Of a stretch of 64,000 nt of DNA, positions 1 through 8,959 are shown in pieces. The stretch is from Achromobacter sp. B7 (GTDB taxonomy: Bacteria; Pseudomonadota; Gammaproteobacteria; Burkholderiales; Burkholderiaceae_B). The notes beneath the pieces are model-generated. The model had not been told where the DNA came from, did no database searches, and worked only from the letters and a program-made list of their open reading frames with translations. Every line of letters starts with the position of its first letter. Within the stretch, counting starts at the first letter, position 1. The position numbers and the translations under genes were made by a program. The stretch lies in the NCBI RefSeq assembly GCF_003600685.1, contig NZ_CP032084.1, positions 2,108,001-2,172,000 on the forward strand. The letters are read 5' to 3'.

Positions 1-644
1 GCATAGGCCAAGAGGCCCACCGCCGCCACCGCCATCTGATACAGCAAGGTCTTGGACGGGGCCGCCTCGGACAACGACGTTGCGCGGATGGCGACCGTGG
101 TGGCGCCCCACAGCAAGCCCGCCGCCAATCCCATGGCGTCGCCCAGCAGCATGTTGGCGGCGCCGGCGGCTTCGCGCGGTGCGCCGCCCTTGAACAGGAA
201 CGCCACCGCAATACCGCCGAAAGCAATCGCGACCCCCAGCCATTGCAGCGGCTGCATGCGTTCTTCGGGCAGCAACCAATGCAGCCCCAGCGCGGCAAAT
301 ATGGGCGCGGTGTACAGAAACACCGACATGTGCGAGGCCGTGGTGTACAGCAGCCCCTGCGCCACGAACAGGAATTCCGCGCCGAACAGCAAGCCGACAA
401 GCAGGCCTGGCAGCGCCGTGCCGTCGCGCACGGCGCCCCGGCCTTCGGCGTGCCAGACCACCACCGCCAGCACCAGCGCGGCAAAGCTGGATCGCAGCGC
501 AATCTGCATGATGGGCGCGATGTCGGCGGCCACCAGCTTGATGGCAATTTGCTGAAAGCCCCAGCACACGCACAGGGCCAGCATGCCGGTGGTGGCCAGC
601 GTGTCCAGCGGCAAGCGCAGCGGTTTGGACGCGGGCGCCGTCAC
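1..644 (-). CDS. EamA/DMT-family transporter, 3' end cut by window edge
   Basis: A GTG start at 644 opens a frame that stays open to the window edge, giving about 214 residues. The product is almost entirely hydrophobic helices, with a CWGFQQIAIK stretch near residue 20 and a second-repeat start like LLWGATTVAIRAT. Both are typical of EamA drug/metabolite exporters, which have ten membrane helices in two repeats. The substrate cannot be told. The start overlaps the stop of the upstream thioredoxin-like gene (GTGA), so the two are probably translated together. The C-terminal part lies outside the window. Confidence 0.8.
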   Translation of the reverse strand, partial: MTAPASKPLRLPLDTLATTGMLALCVCWGFQQIAIKLVAADIAPIMQIALRSSFAALVLAVVVWHAEGRGAVRDGTALPGLLVGLLFGAEFLFVAQGLLYTTASHMSVFLYTAPIFAALGLHWLLPEERMQPLQWLGVAIAFGGIAVAFLFKGGAPREAAGAANMLLGDAMGLAAGLLWGATTVAIRATSLSEAAPSKTLLYQMAVAAVGLLAY

Positions 645-976
645 GGCAATTCGGCGGGGTAGCTGTCCAGCGCCAGGCCGATCTGTTGGCGCAAGTCCCA
701 TTCGGCCAGCGTCGATTGCACCGGCCCGAAAAAGGCGCCGTCGCGTGTCACAAACATGGCGGGCAGGTGAAAGACTTCGTAGCGCTCAACCAGGCCACGG
801 TTGTCCCCGGCGTCCACCCAACAGACCCGTTCCACCGGCAGTTCCAGCGCGGGCAGCTGTTCGCGCGCAATGCGGCAGGTGCCGCAGGTGCGGCTATGGA
901 AGACCAGCAGCGACAAGCCGGGCGCGTCCAGCAGGAAGCGGTCGGCGGTGCTGTCGTTCAGTTCTATCTGTTCCAT
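641..976 (-). CDS. Thioredoxin-family protein
   Basis: A small 111-residue protein with a thioredoxin-type active site, Cys31-Gly-Thr-Cys34, after a beta strand (LSLLVFHSR), and the expected cis-proline at Pro72 (HLPAMF). It has no signal peptide, so it is cytoplasmic and probably a thiol-disulfide reductase or thioredoxin-like partner. It sits just upstream of the EamA transporter, with overlapping stop and start codons, suggesting a two-gene operon. Its partner is unknown. The ribosome-binding site is weak. Confidence 0.8.
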   Translation of the reverse strand: MEQIELNDSTADRFLLDAPGLSLLVFHSRTCGTCRIAREQLPALELPVERVCWVDAGDNRGLVERYEVFHLPAMFVTRDGAFFGPVQSTLAEWDLRQQIGLALDSYPAELP

Positions 977-1064
977 GGGGATTCATCCGGGGCAAGGCAG
1001 CCATTATGGCAGCGCGCCGCCCCGTGGCCGGCGATAACCGTGGGGGCGGAATGGGTGTGGCGCG

Positions 1065-2348
1065 TCAGGCGCCGCGCAGCACGCGGTCCAGTTGCAGCAC
1101 GGACTGATACAGCACGCGCGTGCCGTCCAGCAGCTGCGACGGTTCGATCCATTCTTCCGGGCAGTGGCTGCGGCCGTTCAGGCACGGGATGAAAATCATG
1201 CCGATGGGGCCGGTGGGCGCCATGTAGACGGCGTCGTGGCCGGCACCGCTGGGCAGGCGCATGGACGCGTAACCCAGCTGGTCCGCCGCCGCTTTCACGG
1301 CGTCCATCACCAGGGGTGAGCAGTCGGTGGGCTGGGCGCGGCTTAGTTGGGTGAAGCCGGCCGTCAGGCGCCACGCCTTCAGGTCGTCGGCGACGCCGGC
1401 CATCAATGTTTCGGGGAAGCTGTCCAGCACGGCGTTGCTGTCGCTGCGCATTTCCAGCGTCATCTCGACGCGGCCCGGCACGGCGTTGGCGGCGTTGGGC
1501 GTCATCGACAGCCGGCCCACGGTGGCCACCACGTAATGCGGGTTGCCGCTGGCGGCGCTGGCCTGGCGGCTGGCCGCGTCGATGATGCGTGCCGCGCCCA
1601 CCAGGGCGTCGCGGCGGATGTCCATGGGCGTGGTGCCGGCGTGGTCGGGTTGGCCTTGCACCACGATCTGCACGCGGCGGATGCCAACGATGTTGGTGAC
1701 CACGCCGATCGGCAGGCCACGGCTTTCCAGTACGGGGCCCTGTTCGATGTGCAGTTCGACGAAGGCCGCGGTGCCGCCCGCGCCACGCAGCGGTGCGCTC
1801 AACGCGGCGGGGTCGCCGCCGATGCGGGCGATGCCCTGGGCCAGCGATTCGCCGGCGGGGTTGCAGGCGGCCAGCATGTCCGCCGACAACTGGCCGCTAA
1901 GGGCGCGGCTGCCCACGCACGAGATGCCGTAGTCGCTGGGTTCTTCGGACAGGAAGTCGATGACTTCAAAAGGGTGGTCAAGTTCGATGCCGTGCTCGTT
2001 CAGCGTATGCGCGACTTCGATGCCGGCCAGCACGCCGATGATGCCGTCGAACCGTCCGCCTTCCATCACGGTGTCGCAGTGCGAGCCCGTGGCGATGGGC
2101 TTGCGCGACGGGTCGCGGCCGGCGCGCGTGCCGACCAGGTTGCCGCCCGCATCCAGGCGAGTCGCCAGGCCGGCCGCTTCGAACTGGCCACGCAGCCAGG
2201 CGCGGGCGTCGTCGAACAACGGCGAAAAGGCGCGTCGCGTCCAGGGGACATCGGGCAAGGTAAACCGGGACAACGCTTCAACGCGGGACCACAGGCGGTC
2301 GGCATTGAGGGGCGGGAAGGCGGGGGAAGGGGAAGTCGGATGCGGCAT
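1065..2348 (-). CDS. M20-family Zn hydrolase (N-carbamoyl-L-amino acid hydrolase / allantoate amidohydrolase type)
   Basis: This 427-residue protein has the metal-site pattern of the AmaB/AllC branch of peptidase family M20. GSHCDTVMEGGRFDG supplies His90 and Asp101, the EE pair near 135-136 another ligand, and ELHIEQGPVLE His200. The QPDHAGTTPM segment is typical of the dimerisation (lid) domain. Members hydrolyse N-carbamoyl amino acids, allantoate or ureidoglycine, releasing ammonia. The length is normal for the family. No hydantoinase or purine-degradation gene lies beside it, so the substrate cannot be fixed from context. Confidence 0.85.
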   Translation of the reverse strand: MPHPTSPSPAFPPLNADRLWSRVEALSRFTLPDVPWTRRAFSPLFDDARAWLRGQFEAAGLATRLDAGGNLVGTRAGRDPSRKPIATGSHCDTVMEGGRFDGIIGVLAGIEVAHTLNEHGIELDHPFEVIDFLSEEPSDYGISCVGSRALSGQLSADMLAACNPAGESLAQGIARIGGDPAALSAPLRGAGGTAAFVELHIEQGPVLESRGLPIGVVTNIVGIRRVQIVVQGQPDHAGTTPMDIRRDALVGAARIIDAASRQASAASGNPHYVVATVGRLSMTPNAANAVPGRVEMTLEMRSDSNAVLDSFPETLMAGVADDLKAWRLTAGFTQLSRAQPTDCSPLVMDAVKAAADQLGYASMRLPSGAGHDAVYMAPTGPIGMIFIPCLNGRSHCPEEWIEPSQLLDGTRVLYQSVLQLDRVLRGA

Positions 2349-2423
2349 GAAAATTCCTGAAGATGCGCCAGGGATTATGTCATGGCGTGTTGGGCCTCCC
2401 GGGCTTCCCTCCCTGCCATGGTC

Positions 2424-3218
2424 TCAGCAGCGCTGCCGCCAGGACGGCTCGCGCTTTTCCAGGAAGGCCGCCACGCCTTCGCGCGCTTCGTCGGTGGCGC
2501 GGCACGCGGCGATGCGCTCGACCGTGTCGGCGATCAATTCGGCGTCGATGGCCCGACCCGCAAAATCGCGCACCAGCCGCTTGCTGGCCTTGACGGCGTC
2601 CGGCCCGTTGGCGCACAGCGCGCGGCAGAGGGCGTCGGCCGCGTCGGGCAGGGCGTCGGCCGGCACAACATCGTGCACCAGCCCCAGCCGCAGCGCGGTG
2701 GCGGCGTCGAAGCGTTCGGCTGTCAGGAAATACCGGTTGGCGGCGCGCTCGCCCATGGCGCGGATCACGTACGGGCTGATGGTGGCAGGCAGCAGCCCCA
2801 AGCGCGTTTCAGACAGGCAGAAATGCGCGCCATCCGCCGCGATAGCGATATCGCACGCCGACAGCAGCCCCATCCCGCCCGCGTAGGCGTCGCCGTTCAC
2901 GCAGGCCACCACGGGTTTCGGGCACGTCCAGATCGTGTGCAGCATGTCGGCCAGTCGGGTCGCATCCTGGCGGTTGTCCGCATCGGTATGCGTGGCCATT
3001 TTGCGCATCCAGTTCAGATCGCCGCCCGCGCAGAACGCCTTGCCCGCACCCGTCAGCAATAACACTCGCACGTCGGGGTCGCGCGCGGCGTCACGCACGG
3101 CGTCGGTCAGCGCGGCGATCAGCGTTTCGTCGAAGGCGTTGCGCATGTCCGGCCGGTTCAGGGTCAGGCGAACGATGGCGCCATCGCGCGAGACATTCAG
3201 CGGGGCTGTCGAAGTCAT
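2424..3218 (-). CDS. Enoyl-CoA hydratase/isomerase, methylglutaconyl-CoA hydratase-like
   Basis: The start at 3218 is chosen because a GGAGA ribosome site lies directly upstream; the frame continues further 5' but that part looks non-coding. The 264-residue product is a crotonase. It has the oxyanion-hole stretch FCAGGDLNWMRKM, the GDAYAGGMGL helix, and the LSETRLGLLPATISPYV segment with the catalytic Glu. The DLNWMRKM and ATISPYV wording is closest to LiuC-type 3-methylglutaconyl-CoA hydratases of leucine or isovalerate breakdown. The carboxylase and acyl-CoA dehydrogenase expected for a full liu cluster are absent, so the pathway is inferred only. It is divergent from the SDR gene. Confidence 0.85.
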   Translation of the reverse strand: MTSTAPLNVSRDGAIVRLTLNRPDMRNAFDETLIAALTDAVRDAARDPDVRVLLLTGAGKAFCAGGDLNWMRKMATHTDADNRQDATRLADMLHTIWTCPKPVVACVNGDAYAGGMGLLSACDIAIAADGAHFCLSETRLGLLPATISPYVIRAMGERAANRYFLTAERFDAATALRLGLVHDVVPADALPDAADALCRALCANGPDAVKASKRLVRDFAGRAIDAELIADTVERIAACRATDEAREGVAAFLEKREPSWRQRC

Positions 3219-3261
3219 GCGGGTCTCCTGGTTTGTTGATTTGTGCTCAAGAAATAGGGTG

Positions 3262-3335
3262 CTGCAACCGAAAGATTCTAGGACGGAATCGGGATTGCAG
3301 GGATGGGTTCGATATAAATATTGAGTTATCCTCAA
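3262..3335. promoter_or_regulatory. Divergent promoter region with two inverted repeats
   Basis: Between the hydratase and SDR genes lies a long imperfect dyad, CTGCAA at 3262-3267 pairing with TTGCAG at 3295-3300, with an inner GATTC/GAATC pair (3274-3278 and 3286-3290). A second, perfect repeat, TTGAG-TTATC-CTCAA, lies at 3321-3335, about 20 bases before the SDR start. These are plausible operators for the TetR protein encoded downstream; no binding data are available. Confidence 0.4.
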
Positions 3336-3354
3336 AAAAATAACGGAGCGAGGC

Positions 3355-4425
3355 ATGAACCCAGAATCGAATGTGCAGGCCAACCCCGCCATGGGCTCCG
3401 CCTCGGGCTTTACAGCAGACCCGACAGCGGGCGGCCAAGCCGCCACGTCGCGCTATGCGTCGGTGTTCAGACCGGGGCTTTTCGATGGCAAGACTGTTGT
3501 CGTGACAGGCGGCGGCAGCGGTCTGGGCCGTTGCACGGCGCACGAGCTCGCGTCGCTGGGCGCGAACCTGGCGCTGGTGGGCCGCAAGCTGGAAAAGCTG
3601 GAAGCGGTGGGCGCGGAAATCGCCCGCGTCTACCCCGAAGCCGCCGGCCGCGTCAGCCTGCACGCCTGCGACATTCGTGATGAAGCCGGCGTGCGCGGCG
3701 CGGTGGCGGACGTGCTGGCCCGGCACGGCGCCATCGATGGCTTGTTCAATTGCGCGGGCGGGCAGTTCCCCGCGCCGCTGGACCGCATCAGCCTGAACGG
3801 CTGGAACGCGGTCGTGCAAAACAACCTGCACGGCACCTTCCTGATGGCGCGCGAGGTCTACACCCAGCACATGCGCCGGCGCGGCGGGGCCATCGTCAAC
3901 ATGCTGGCCGATATCTGGGGCGGCATGCCCGGCATGGGGCATTCGGGCGCTGCCCGCGCCGGGGTCTGGAACCTGACCGAAACCGCCGCGTGCGAATGGG
4001 CGCATGCCGGCGTGCGCGTCAATGCGGTGGCGCCGGGCTGGATTGCCTCCAGCGGCATGGACAGCTACGACGACCACTACCGCGCGGTGCTGCGCGACCT
4101 GAAAACCAAGGTGCCGTTGCAACGCTTTGGCACCGAGGCCGAACTGGCCGCGGCCGTGGTGTTCCTGTTGTCGCCGGCGGCCGCCTTCATCAATGGCACG
4201 GTCATCCGCGTGGATGGCGGCGTGCCGAACGCACGCCATTCCTGGACCTTGCAGCCGGCCGAACGGGGCGAGGTCTACAACGGCTTTCCTCAGTACGTGC
4301 CGCCGTCCTTGTTTGCCGATGCGGGGGAGGGGGGCGGTGCAGAAGATGCAGGCGAAGCGGCGGGCGCGACCGATGCCGCGCGCGCAGCCGAAGCGAAACC
4401 CTCGGCCGATTCTTCCGACGCGTGA
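3355..4425 (+). CDS. SDR-family oxidoreductase, 2,4-dienoyl-CoA reductase-like, atypical active site
   Basis: This 356-residue protein has a Rossmann fold with the cofactor motif TGGGSGLG at residues 51-58 and NCAG at 132-135. The region where classical SDRs carry Tyr-xxx-Lys reads HSGAARAG (196-203): there is no Tyr, and Arg201 stands where Lys is expected. Dienoyl-CoA reductases also use a non-classical arrangement, and the FNCAGGQF wording resembles them. The start follows GGAGCGAGG. The last ~50 residues are Ala/Glu/Asp-rich and overlap the oppositely oriented TetR gene by 136 bases. With the hydratase and the acyl-CoA synthetase it suggests a fatty or branched acyl-CoA catabolic unit. 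Confidence 0.8.
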   Translation: MNPESNVQANPAMGSASGFTADPTAGGQAATSRYASVFRPGLFDGKTVVVTGGGSGLGRCTAHELASLGANLALVGRKLEKLEAVGAEIARVYPEAAGRVSLHACDIRDEAGVRGAVADVLARHGAIDGLFNCAGGQFPAPLDRISLNGWNAVVQNNLHGTFLMAREVYTQHMRRRGGAIVNMLADIWGGMPGMGHSGAARAGVWNLTETAACEWAHAGVRVNAVAPGWIASSGMDSYDDHYRAVLRDLKTKVPLQRFGTEAELAAAVVFLLSPAAAFINGTVIRVDGGVPNARHSWTLQPAERGEVYNGFPQYVPPSLFADAGEGGGAEDAGEAAGATDAARAAEAKPSADSSDA

Positions 4426-5114
4426 AGCCGGTGCAGGGCGTTGCGCACCTCGCCCCGAAACTGCGCCAGCGCCAGCGCGTCGCGGTGTGGCGGTTGCAGG
4501 GCCTGCCACAAGAACCCGACCAGCTGGTCGGCGGTGGTGGCCACGTCCACCCGCGCGCCGCGCAACATTGCGTCCCACAGCACATGCTCCATCGGGCCGT
4601 AAACCGTGGACCGCAACAACCGCAGGGGCATGTCTTGCCGGATGTCGCCATCAGCCTGCCCCTGTGCCAGGATGCGCATCAGCGGGGCGGTATAGCGCCG
4701 TTGCAGGGCCGCGTAGACCTCGCCGAAATCGTCGTTGCGCGCGCGCCCTTCGGACAGGATGAAGGCGCACAGCCCCGGCCCCTCGGCCAGCAGATGCCGC
4801 AAATGGGTATGCACAAGGTAATGCAGCTGCGCCCGCGCCCCGTGCACGTGTGGCAGGTTGTCTTCCACCTTGGCGATGATTTCGTCATACCAGTCGCCGA
4901 TCACCCGCACGCACAATTCCCGCTTGCCGCCGAAGTACGTGAAGATCGTGGCTTCGGACACGCCCAGGCGCTGGGCGATCTCGGTGGTGGTGGCGGCCTG
5001 GAAGCCGGCCTCGGAAAACACCTGCCGGGCCATGTGCAGGATGTCCCGTATGCGCTGTTCGGACTTGGCGCTGGCGGGCGGGCGGCGGATCGGAACGACG
5101 GGAGTTTTTTCCAT
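4290..5114 (-). CDS. TetR/AcrR-family transcriptional regulator
   Basis: A 274-residue regulator. The N-terminal helix-turn-helix at about residues 40-65 contains TTTEIAQRLGVSEATIFTYF and GGKRELC, a textbook TetR DNA-binding domain. The rest is a helical ligand domain. Most family members are near 200 residues, so the last ~50, an Ala/Ser/Pro-rich tail complementary to the SDR gene's tail, are extra. It lies between the SDR and acyl-CoA synthetase genes and probably represses one or both in response to an acyl-CoA. Confidence 0.85.
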   Translation of the reverse strand: MEKTPVVPIRRPPASAKSEQRIRDILHMARQVFSEAGFQAATTTEIAQRLGVSEATIFTYFGGKRELCVRVIGDWYDEIIAKVEDNLPHVHGARAQLHYLVHTHLRHLLAEGPGLCAFILSEGRARNDDFGEVYAALQRRYTAPLMRILAQGQADGDIRQDMPLRLLRSTVYGPMEHVLWDAMLRGARVDVATTADQLVGFLWQALQPPHRDALALAQFRGEVRNALHRLHASEESAEGFASAARAASVAPAASPASSAPPPSPASANKDGGTY

Positions 5115-5155
5115 GCGAACGGCAAAAGGGCGGTGGGGCGAGGCTTATTATTGAG

Positions 5156-5185
5156 CCAGGGTCAAGCAAGTTCAGCAAGCCCTGG
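5156..5185. promoter_or_regulatory. Inverted repeat upstream of the acyl-CoA synthetase
   Basis: CCAGGG at 5156-5161 and CCCTGG at 5180-5185 form a perfect 6-base inverted repeat in the 103-base gap between the divergent TetR and acyl-CoA synthetase genes. A GGCT...AGCC half-repeat lies just upstream. It could be an operator or a leader hairpin; the sequence alone does not decide. Confidence 0.3.
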
Positions 5186-5217
5186 GCGATTTCCATAACA
5201 ACATCAGAGACAAAACC

Positions 5218-6864
5218 ATGCTGTCCCGAAAGGCATCCTACAAGCAGCTTGTGTCCGAATTCCAATGGCAGGTGCCGGACACCTACAACATTGGCGTGGA
5301 CGCCTGCGACAAATGGGCGGACGGCAGCGGCCGCCTGGCGCTGATCTTCGAAAAAAGCGACGGCGCGCAAACCCGCTACTCGTTCGACGATATCAAGGCG
5401 CAATCGAACCGCCTGGCGCACAGCCTGATCCGCCATGGCGTGCGGCGCGGCGACCGCGTGGCCGTGTACCTGCCCCAGGCGCCCGAAACGGCGGTAACCC
5501 ACATCGCCGTCTACAAAATGGGCGCGGTGGCGGTGCCGCTGTTCACGCTGTTCGGCGTGGACGCCATCCAGTACCGGCTGGCCAACAGCGGCGCGGTGGC
5601 GTTGGTGACCGACACCGAGGGCTGCCGCAAGCTGCGCGAGATACGCGCCAGCCTGCCCGGCCTGAAGGTCATTTATTGCATCGATGGGGATGGCGACGGC
5701 GATGACGCTGGCGACAACGACGGCGCCGCCGTGCCGTTCCACCCCGCACTGGCCGCGGAATCGGACGATTTCGAACCGGTCGCCACGCGCGCCGACGACC
5801 CCGCCGTGATCATCTACACGTCCGGCACCACCGGCAAGCCCAAGGGCGCGCTGCACGCGCATCGCGTCCTGCTGGGCCACTTGCCCGGCGTGGAAATGTC
5901 GCACGAATTCTTCCCCGAAAACGCCGCCCTGATGTGGACGCCGGCCGACTGGGCCTGGATCGGCGGGCTGCTGGACGTGCTGCTTCCGTCCTGGCATCAC
6001 GGCGTGCCGGTCCTGGCCCGCCGCTTCGAGAAGTTCGACGGCAGCGCCGCGCTGGCGCTCATGGCGCGCCACGGCGTCACCCACACATTCCTGCCCCCCA
6101 CCGCGCTGAAGATGATGCGCGGGTCCGCCTACCCGGATGGCGCCGGCCCGCTGGCGCTGCGCTCGGTGGCCAGCGGCGGGGAGTCGCTGGGCGCCGAGCT
6201 CATCGACTGGGGCCGCCGCGTGCTGGGCGTGACCATCAACGAGTTCTACGGCCAGACCGAATGCAACATGCTGGTGTCGTCGTGTTCGTCGCTGTTCGAC
6301 CCGGAAATCGGTTCGATCGGCCGCGCCGCGCCCGGTCACCGGGTGGCTATTGTGGATGACCAGGGCGTTGAAGTGGCCGATGGACAGGAGGGCAACATCG
6401 GCGTATTGCGGCCGGACCCCGTCATGTTCCTGGGCTACTGGAATAACCCCGAGGCCACCGCCGAAAAGTTCGTGGGTGATTACCTGCTGACCGGCGACCT
6501 GGGCGTGCGCGACGCGCGTGGCTTTATCCGCTTTGTCGGCCGCAACGACGACGTCATCACCAGCGCGGGCTACCGCATCGGCCCCGCGCCCATCGAAGAC
6601 TGCCTGATCGGCCACCCCGCCGTGCGCATGGCGGCGGTGGTGGGCGTGCCCGACGAGCAGCGCACCGAGATCGTCATGGCCTATGTCGTGTTGAATGATG
6701 GCGTCACCGGCGACGACGCCTTGGTGCGCGACTTGCAGGCGCATGTACGCACCCGCCTGGCCGCCCATGAATACCCGCGCGCCATCCGGTTTGTAACCAG
6801 TTTGCCAACCACGGCAACCGGCAAGATCATCCGCCGGGAGTTGCGCGACGGTAACTACCGTTGA
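5218..6864 (+). CDS. Acyl-CoA synthetase (AMP-dependent, acetyl/medium-chain type)
   Basis: A 548-residue ANL-superfamily ligase. The phosphate-binding motif YTSGTTGKPKG lies near residue 200, the adenine motif NEFYGQTECN near 345, TGDLGVRD near 425, and the C-terminal hinge and catalytic-lysine region ends with PTTATGKIIRRELR. It activates a carboxylic acid through an acyl-adenylate to acyl-CoA. The TPADWAWIGG wording is that of acetyl-/medium-chain (ACSM-like) synthetases. An Asp/Gly-rich insert (DGDGDGDDAGDNDG) near residue 160 is unusual. With the neighbouring hydratase and SDR it probably feeds a beta-oxidation-like route. Confidence 0.85.
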   Translation: MLSRKASYKQLVSEFQWQVPDTYNIGVDACDKWADGSGRLALIFEKSDGAQTRYSFDDIKAQSNRLAHSLIRHGVRRGDRVAVYLPQAPETAVTHIAVYKMGAVAVPLFTLFGVDAIQYRLANSGAVALVTDTEGCRKLREIRASLPGLKVIYCIDGDGDGDDAGDNDGAAVPFHPALAAESDDFEPVATRADDPAVIIYTSGTTGKPKGALHAHRVLLGHLPGVEMSHEFFPENAALMWTPADWAWIGGLLDVLLPSWHHGVPVLARRFEKFDGSAALALMARHGVTHTFLPPTALKMMRGSAYPDGAGPLALRSVASGGESLGAELIDWGRRVLGVTINEFYGQTECNMLVSSCSSLFDPEIGSIGRAAPGHRVAIVDDQGVEVADGQEGNIGVLRPDPVMFLGYWNNPEATAEKFVGDYLLTGDLGVRDARGFIRFVGRNDDVITSAGYRIGPAPIEDCLIGHPAVRMAAVVGVPDEQRTEIVMAYVVLNDGVTGDDALVRDLQAHVRTRLAAHEYPRAIRFVTSLPTTATGKIIRRELRDGNYR

Positions 6865-6904
6865 GCTCGTCTCAACCCGTGACAATCTCGTCCATGAGGA
6901 TGGG

Positions 6905-6935
6905 TTGACGGGTTGCCCCGCGCTGCAAGTATGAT
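6905..6935 (+). promoter_or_regulatory. Candidate sigma-70 promoter for pckG
   Basis: TTGACG (6905-6910) and TATGAT (6930-6935) resemble -35 and -10 elements but are 19 bases apart, longer than the ideal 17. A start near 6942 would place the leader hairpin at the 5' end of the mRNA. Confidence 0.35.
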
Positions 6936-6947
6936 GGCGCAAATTAC

Positions 6948-7009
6948 ATACGGCCCCACGCAATTGGGGCCGTATCACCATTCGTCTAAGCATGGAGATA
7001 GCCCCAATG
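6948..7009 (+). promoter_or_regulatory. pckG leader with two mutually exclusive hairpins
   Basis: ATACGGCCCCA (6948-6958) and TGGGGCCGTAT (6965-6975) form a perfect 11-base stem with a 6-base loop. The right arm also contains ATTGGGGC (6963-6970), the exact complement of GCCCCAAT (7001-7008). That segment sits between the Shine-Dalgarno GGAG (6994-6997) and includes the first two bases of the ATG at 7007. The two pairings exclude each other, so the leader could switch initiation on and off. This is inferred from the sequence only. Confidence 0.45.
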
Positions 7010-8863
7010 AATAAGCCATTGGATGGGGGGTTGGCTGCGTTGAACGTGCCCGCCTACGTCAAGCATCGCGGCCTGATCGACTGGGTAGCCAGTTTTGTAG
7101 CACTGGCCAAGCCCGACCGCGTGGTCTGGTGCGACGGTTCGCAGGAAGAATACGACCGCCTGTGTGAACAGATGGTTCAGGCCGGCACGATGCGCAGGCT
7201 CAACCCCGCCAAGCGGCCCAATTCCTTCCTGGCGTGCTCGGACCCGTCCGACGTGGCGCGCGTGGAAGACCGCACCTTCATCTGTTCCGACCGCGCCGAA
7301 GACGCCGGCCCCACCAACAACTGGGCCGATCCGGCTGAAATGCGCGACACGTTGAACGGCCTGTTCGACGGCGCCATGCGCGGCCGCACGCTGTACGTCG
7401 TGCCGTTCTCGATGGGCCCGTTAGGCTCGGACATCGCCCACATCGGCGTCGAACTGTCCGACAGCCCGTATGTGGTCGTGAACATGCGCATCATGACCCG
7501 CATGGGCAAGGCCGTGTACGACGTGCTGGGCACCGACGGCGACTTCGTGCCGTGCGTGCATTCCGTGGGCAAGCCGCTTGCCGCCGGCGAAGCCGACGTG
7601 CCGTGGCCGTGCAACCCCACCAAGTACATCGTGCATTTCCCCAAGAGCCGCGAAATCTGGAGCTTCGGCTCGGGCTATGGCGGCAACGCGCTGCTGGGCA
7701 AGAAGTGCTTCGCGTTGCGCATCGCGTCCACCATGGGCCGCGACCAGGGCTGGCTGGCCGAACACATGCTGATCCTGGGCGTTACCTCGCCCAAGGGCCG
7801 CAAGTATCACGTGGCCGCGGCATTCCCGTCGGCCTGCGGCAAGACCAACTTCGCCATGCTGATCCCGCCGCAGGGCATGGACGGCTGGAAGGTCACCACC
7901 ATCGGCGACGACATCGCGTGGATCAAGCCCGGCCCCGAAGGCCGCCTGCACGCCATCAACCCGGAAGCGGGCTATTTTGGCGTGGCCCCGGGCACCAGCG
8001 AGCAGACCAACTTCAACGCGATGGCCACGCTCAAGGCCAACGTCATCTTCACCAACGTGGCGCTGACCGATGATGGCGACGTCTGGTGGGAAGGCATGAC
8101 CGACACGCCGCCCGCGCACCTGATCGACTGGCAAGGCCAGGACTGGACGCCCGCCATCGCCCGCGAGACCGGCCGCAAGGCCGCGCACCCGAACGCGCGC
8201 TTCACCGCGCCGGCCGCGCAATGCCCGTCCATCGACCCCGAATGGGAAAACCCGAAGGGCGTGGTCATCGACGCGTTCATCTTCGGCGGCCGCCGCTCGA
8301 CCACCGTGCCGCTGGTGACCGAGGCCCGCAGCTGGGTGGAAGGCGTGTACATGGCCGCGACCATGGGCTCGGAAACCACCGCCGCCGCCGTCGGGCAGCA
8401 GGGCGTGGTGCGCCGCGACCCCTTCGCCATGCTGCCGTTCTGCGGCTACAACATGAGCGACTACTTCAACCACTGGCTCAAGCTGGGCAAGCAACTGGAA
8501 GCCACCGGCGCCACCTTGCCGCGCATTTACTGCGTCAACTGGTTCCGCAAGGGTCCCGACGGCAAGTTCGTCTGGCCGGGCTTTGGCGAAAACATGCGCG
8601 TGCTGCGCTGGATGCTGGGCCGTATCGACGGCGAATCCAAGGGTGTGGACCAGGTGTTCGGCGTATCGCCGAGCTACCAGGACATCGACTGGACCGGCCT
8701 GGAGTTCACGCCCGACAAGTTCGATCAGGTCATGTCGGTGGACGCCGACGCCTGGCGCGACGAGCTGGCGCTGCACCACGAACTGTTCGGCCAATTGTCC
8801 CAAGGCTTGCCGGAAGACCTGCCCGCCACCAAGACCAAGATCGAAGGCCGTCTGGCCGCCTGA
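7007..8863 (+). CDS. pckG: Phosphoenolpyruvate carboxykinase (GTP)
   Basis: A 618-residue enzyme converting oxaloacetate plus GTP to phosphoenolpyruvate and CO2, the entry step of gluconeogenesis. The GTP-type kinase loop [10 protein letters not shown] (Cys277, Lys279) and the metal-binding GDDIAW are intact, as is the family's [11 protein letters not shown] segment. Its length matches bacterial PckG. The ATG at 7007 is preferred over one at 6992 because GGAG lies nine bases upstream of it. A rho-independent terminator follows, so it is transcribed alone. The leader structure overlapping the start may regulate translation. Confidence 0.95.
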   Translation: MNKPLDGGLAALNVPAYVKHRGLIDWVASFVALAKPDRVVWCDGSQEEYDRLCEQMVQAGTMRRLNPAKRPNSFLACSDPSDVARVEDRTFICSDRAEDAGPTNNWADPAEMRDTLNGLFDGAMRGRTLYVVPFSMGPLGSDIAHIGVELSDSPYVVVNMRIMTRMGKAVYDVLGTDGDFVPCVHSVGKPLAAGEADVPWPCNPTKYIVHFPKSREIWSFGSGYGGNALLGKKCFALRIASTMGRDQGWLAEHMLILGVTSPKGRKYHVAAAFPSACGKTNFAMLIPPQGMDGWKVTTIGDDIAWIKPGPEGRLHAINPEAGYFGVAPGTSEQTNFNAMATLKANVIFTNVALTDDGDVWWEGMTDTPPAHLIDWQGQDWTPAIARETGRKAAHPNARFTAPAAQCPSIDPEWENPKGVVIDAFIFGGRRSTTVPLVTEARSWVEGVYMAATMGSETTAAAVGQQGVVRRDPFAMLPFCGYNMSDYFNHWLKLGKQLEATGATLPRIYCVNWFRKGPDGKFVWPGFGENMRVLRWMLGRIDGESKGVDQVFGVSPSYQDIDWTGLEFTPDKFDQVMSVDADAWRDELALHHELFGQLSQGLPEDLPATKTKIEGRLAA

Positions 8864-8880
8864 GTCTGACTTGGTCCTAG

Positions 8881-8915
8881 AAGCCCGCGTGCCCGGTAGG
8901 CGCGCGGGCTTTTCT
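8881..8915 (+). terminator. Rho-independent terminator after pckG
   Basis: AAGCCCGCG (8881-8889) pairs exactly with CGCGGGCTT (8903-8911), followed by a short T run. It lies 18 bases after the pckG stop codon. Confidence 0.8.
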
Positions 8916-8959
8916 ATTTCATGATGGGCGCTTCGTTGGGAATCTAAGGAGTAGTCGTC

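Noticed and set aside
1347..2360. Long plus-strand frame opposite the M20 hydrolase
   Set aside because: It mirrors the hydrolase on the other strand, has no family motif and arises from the high GC third-position bias.
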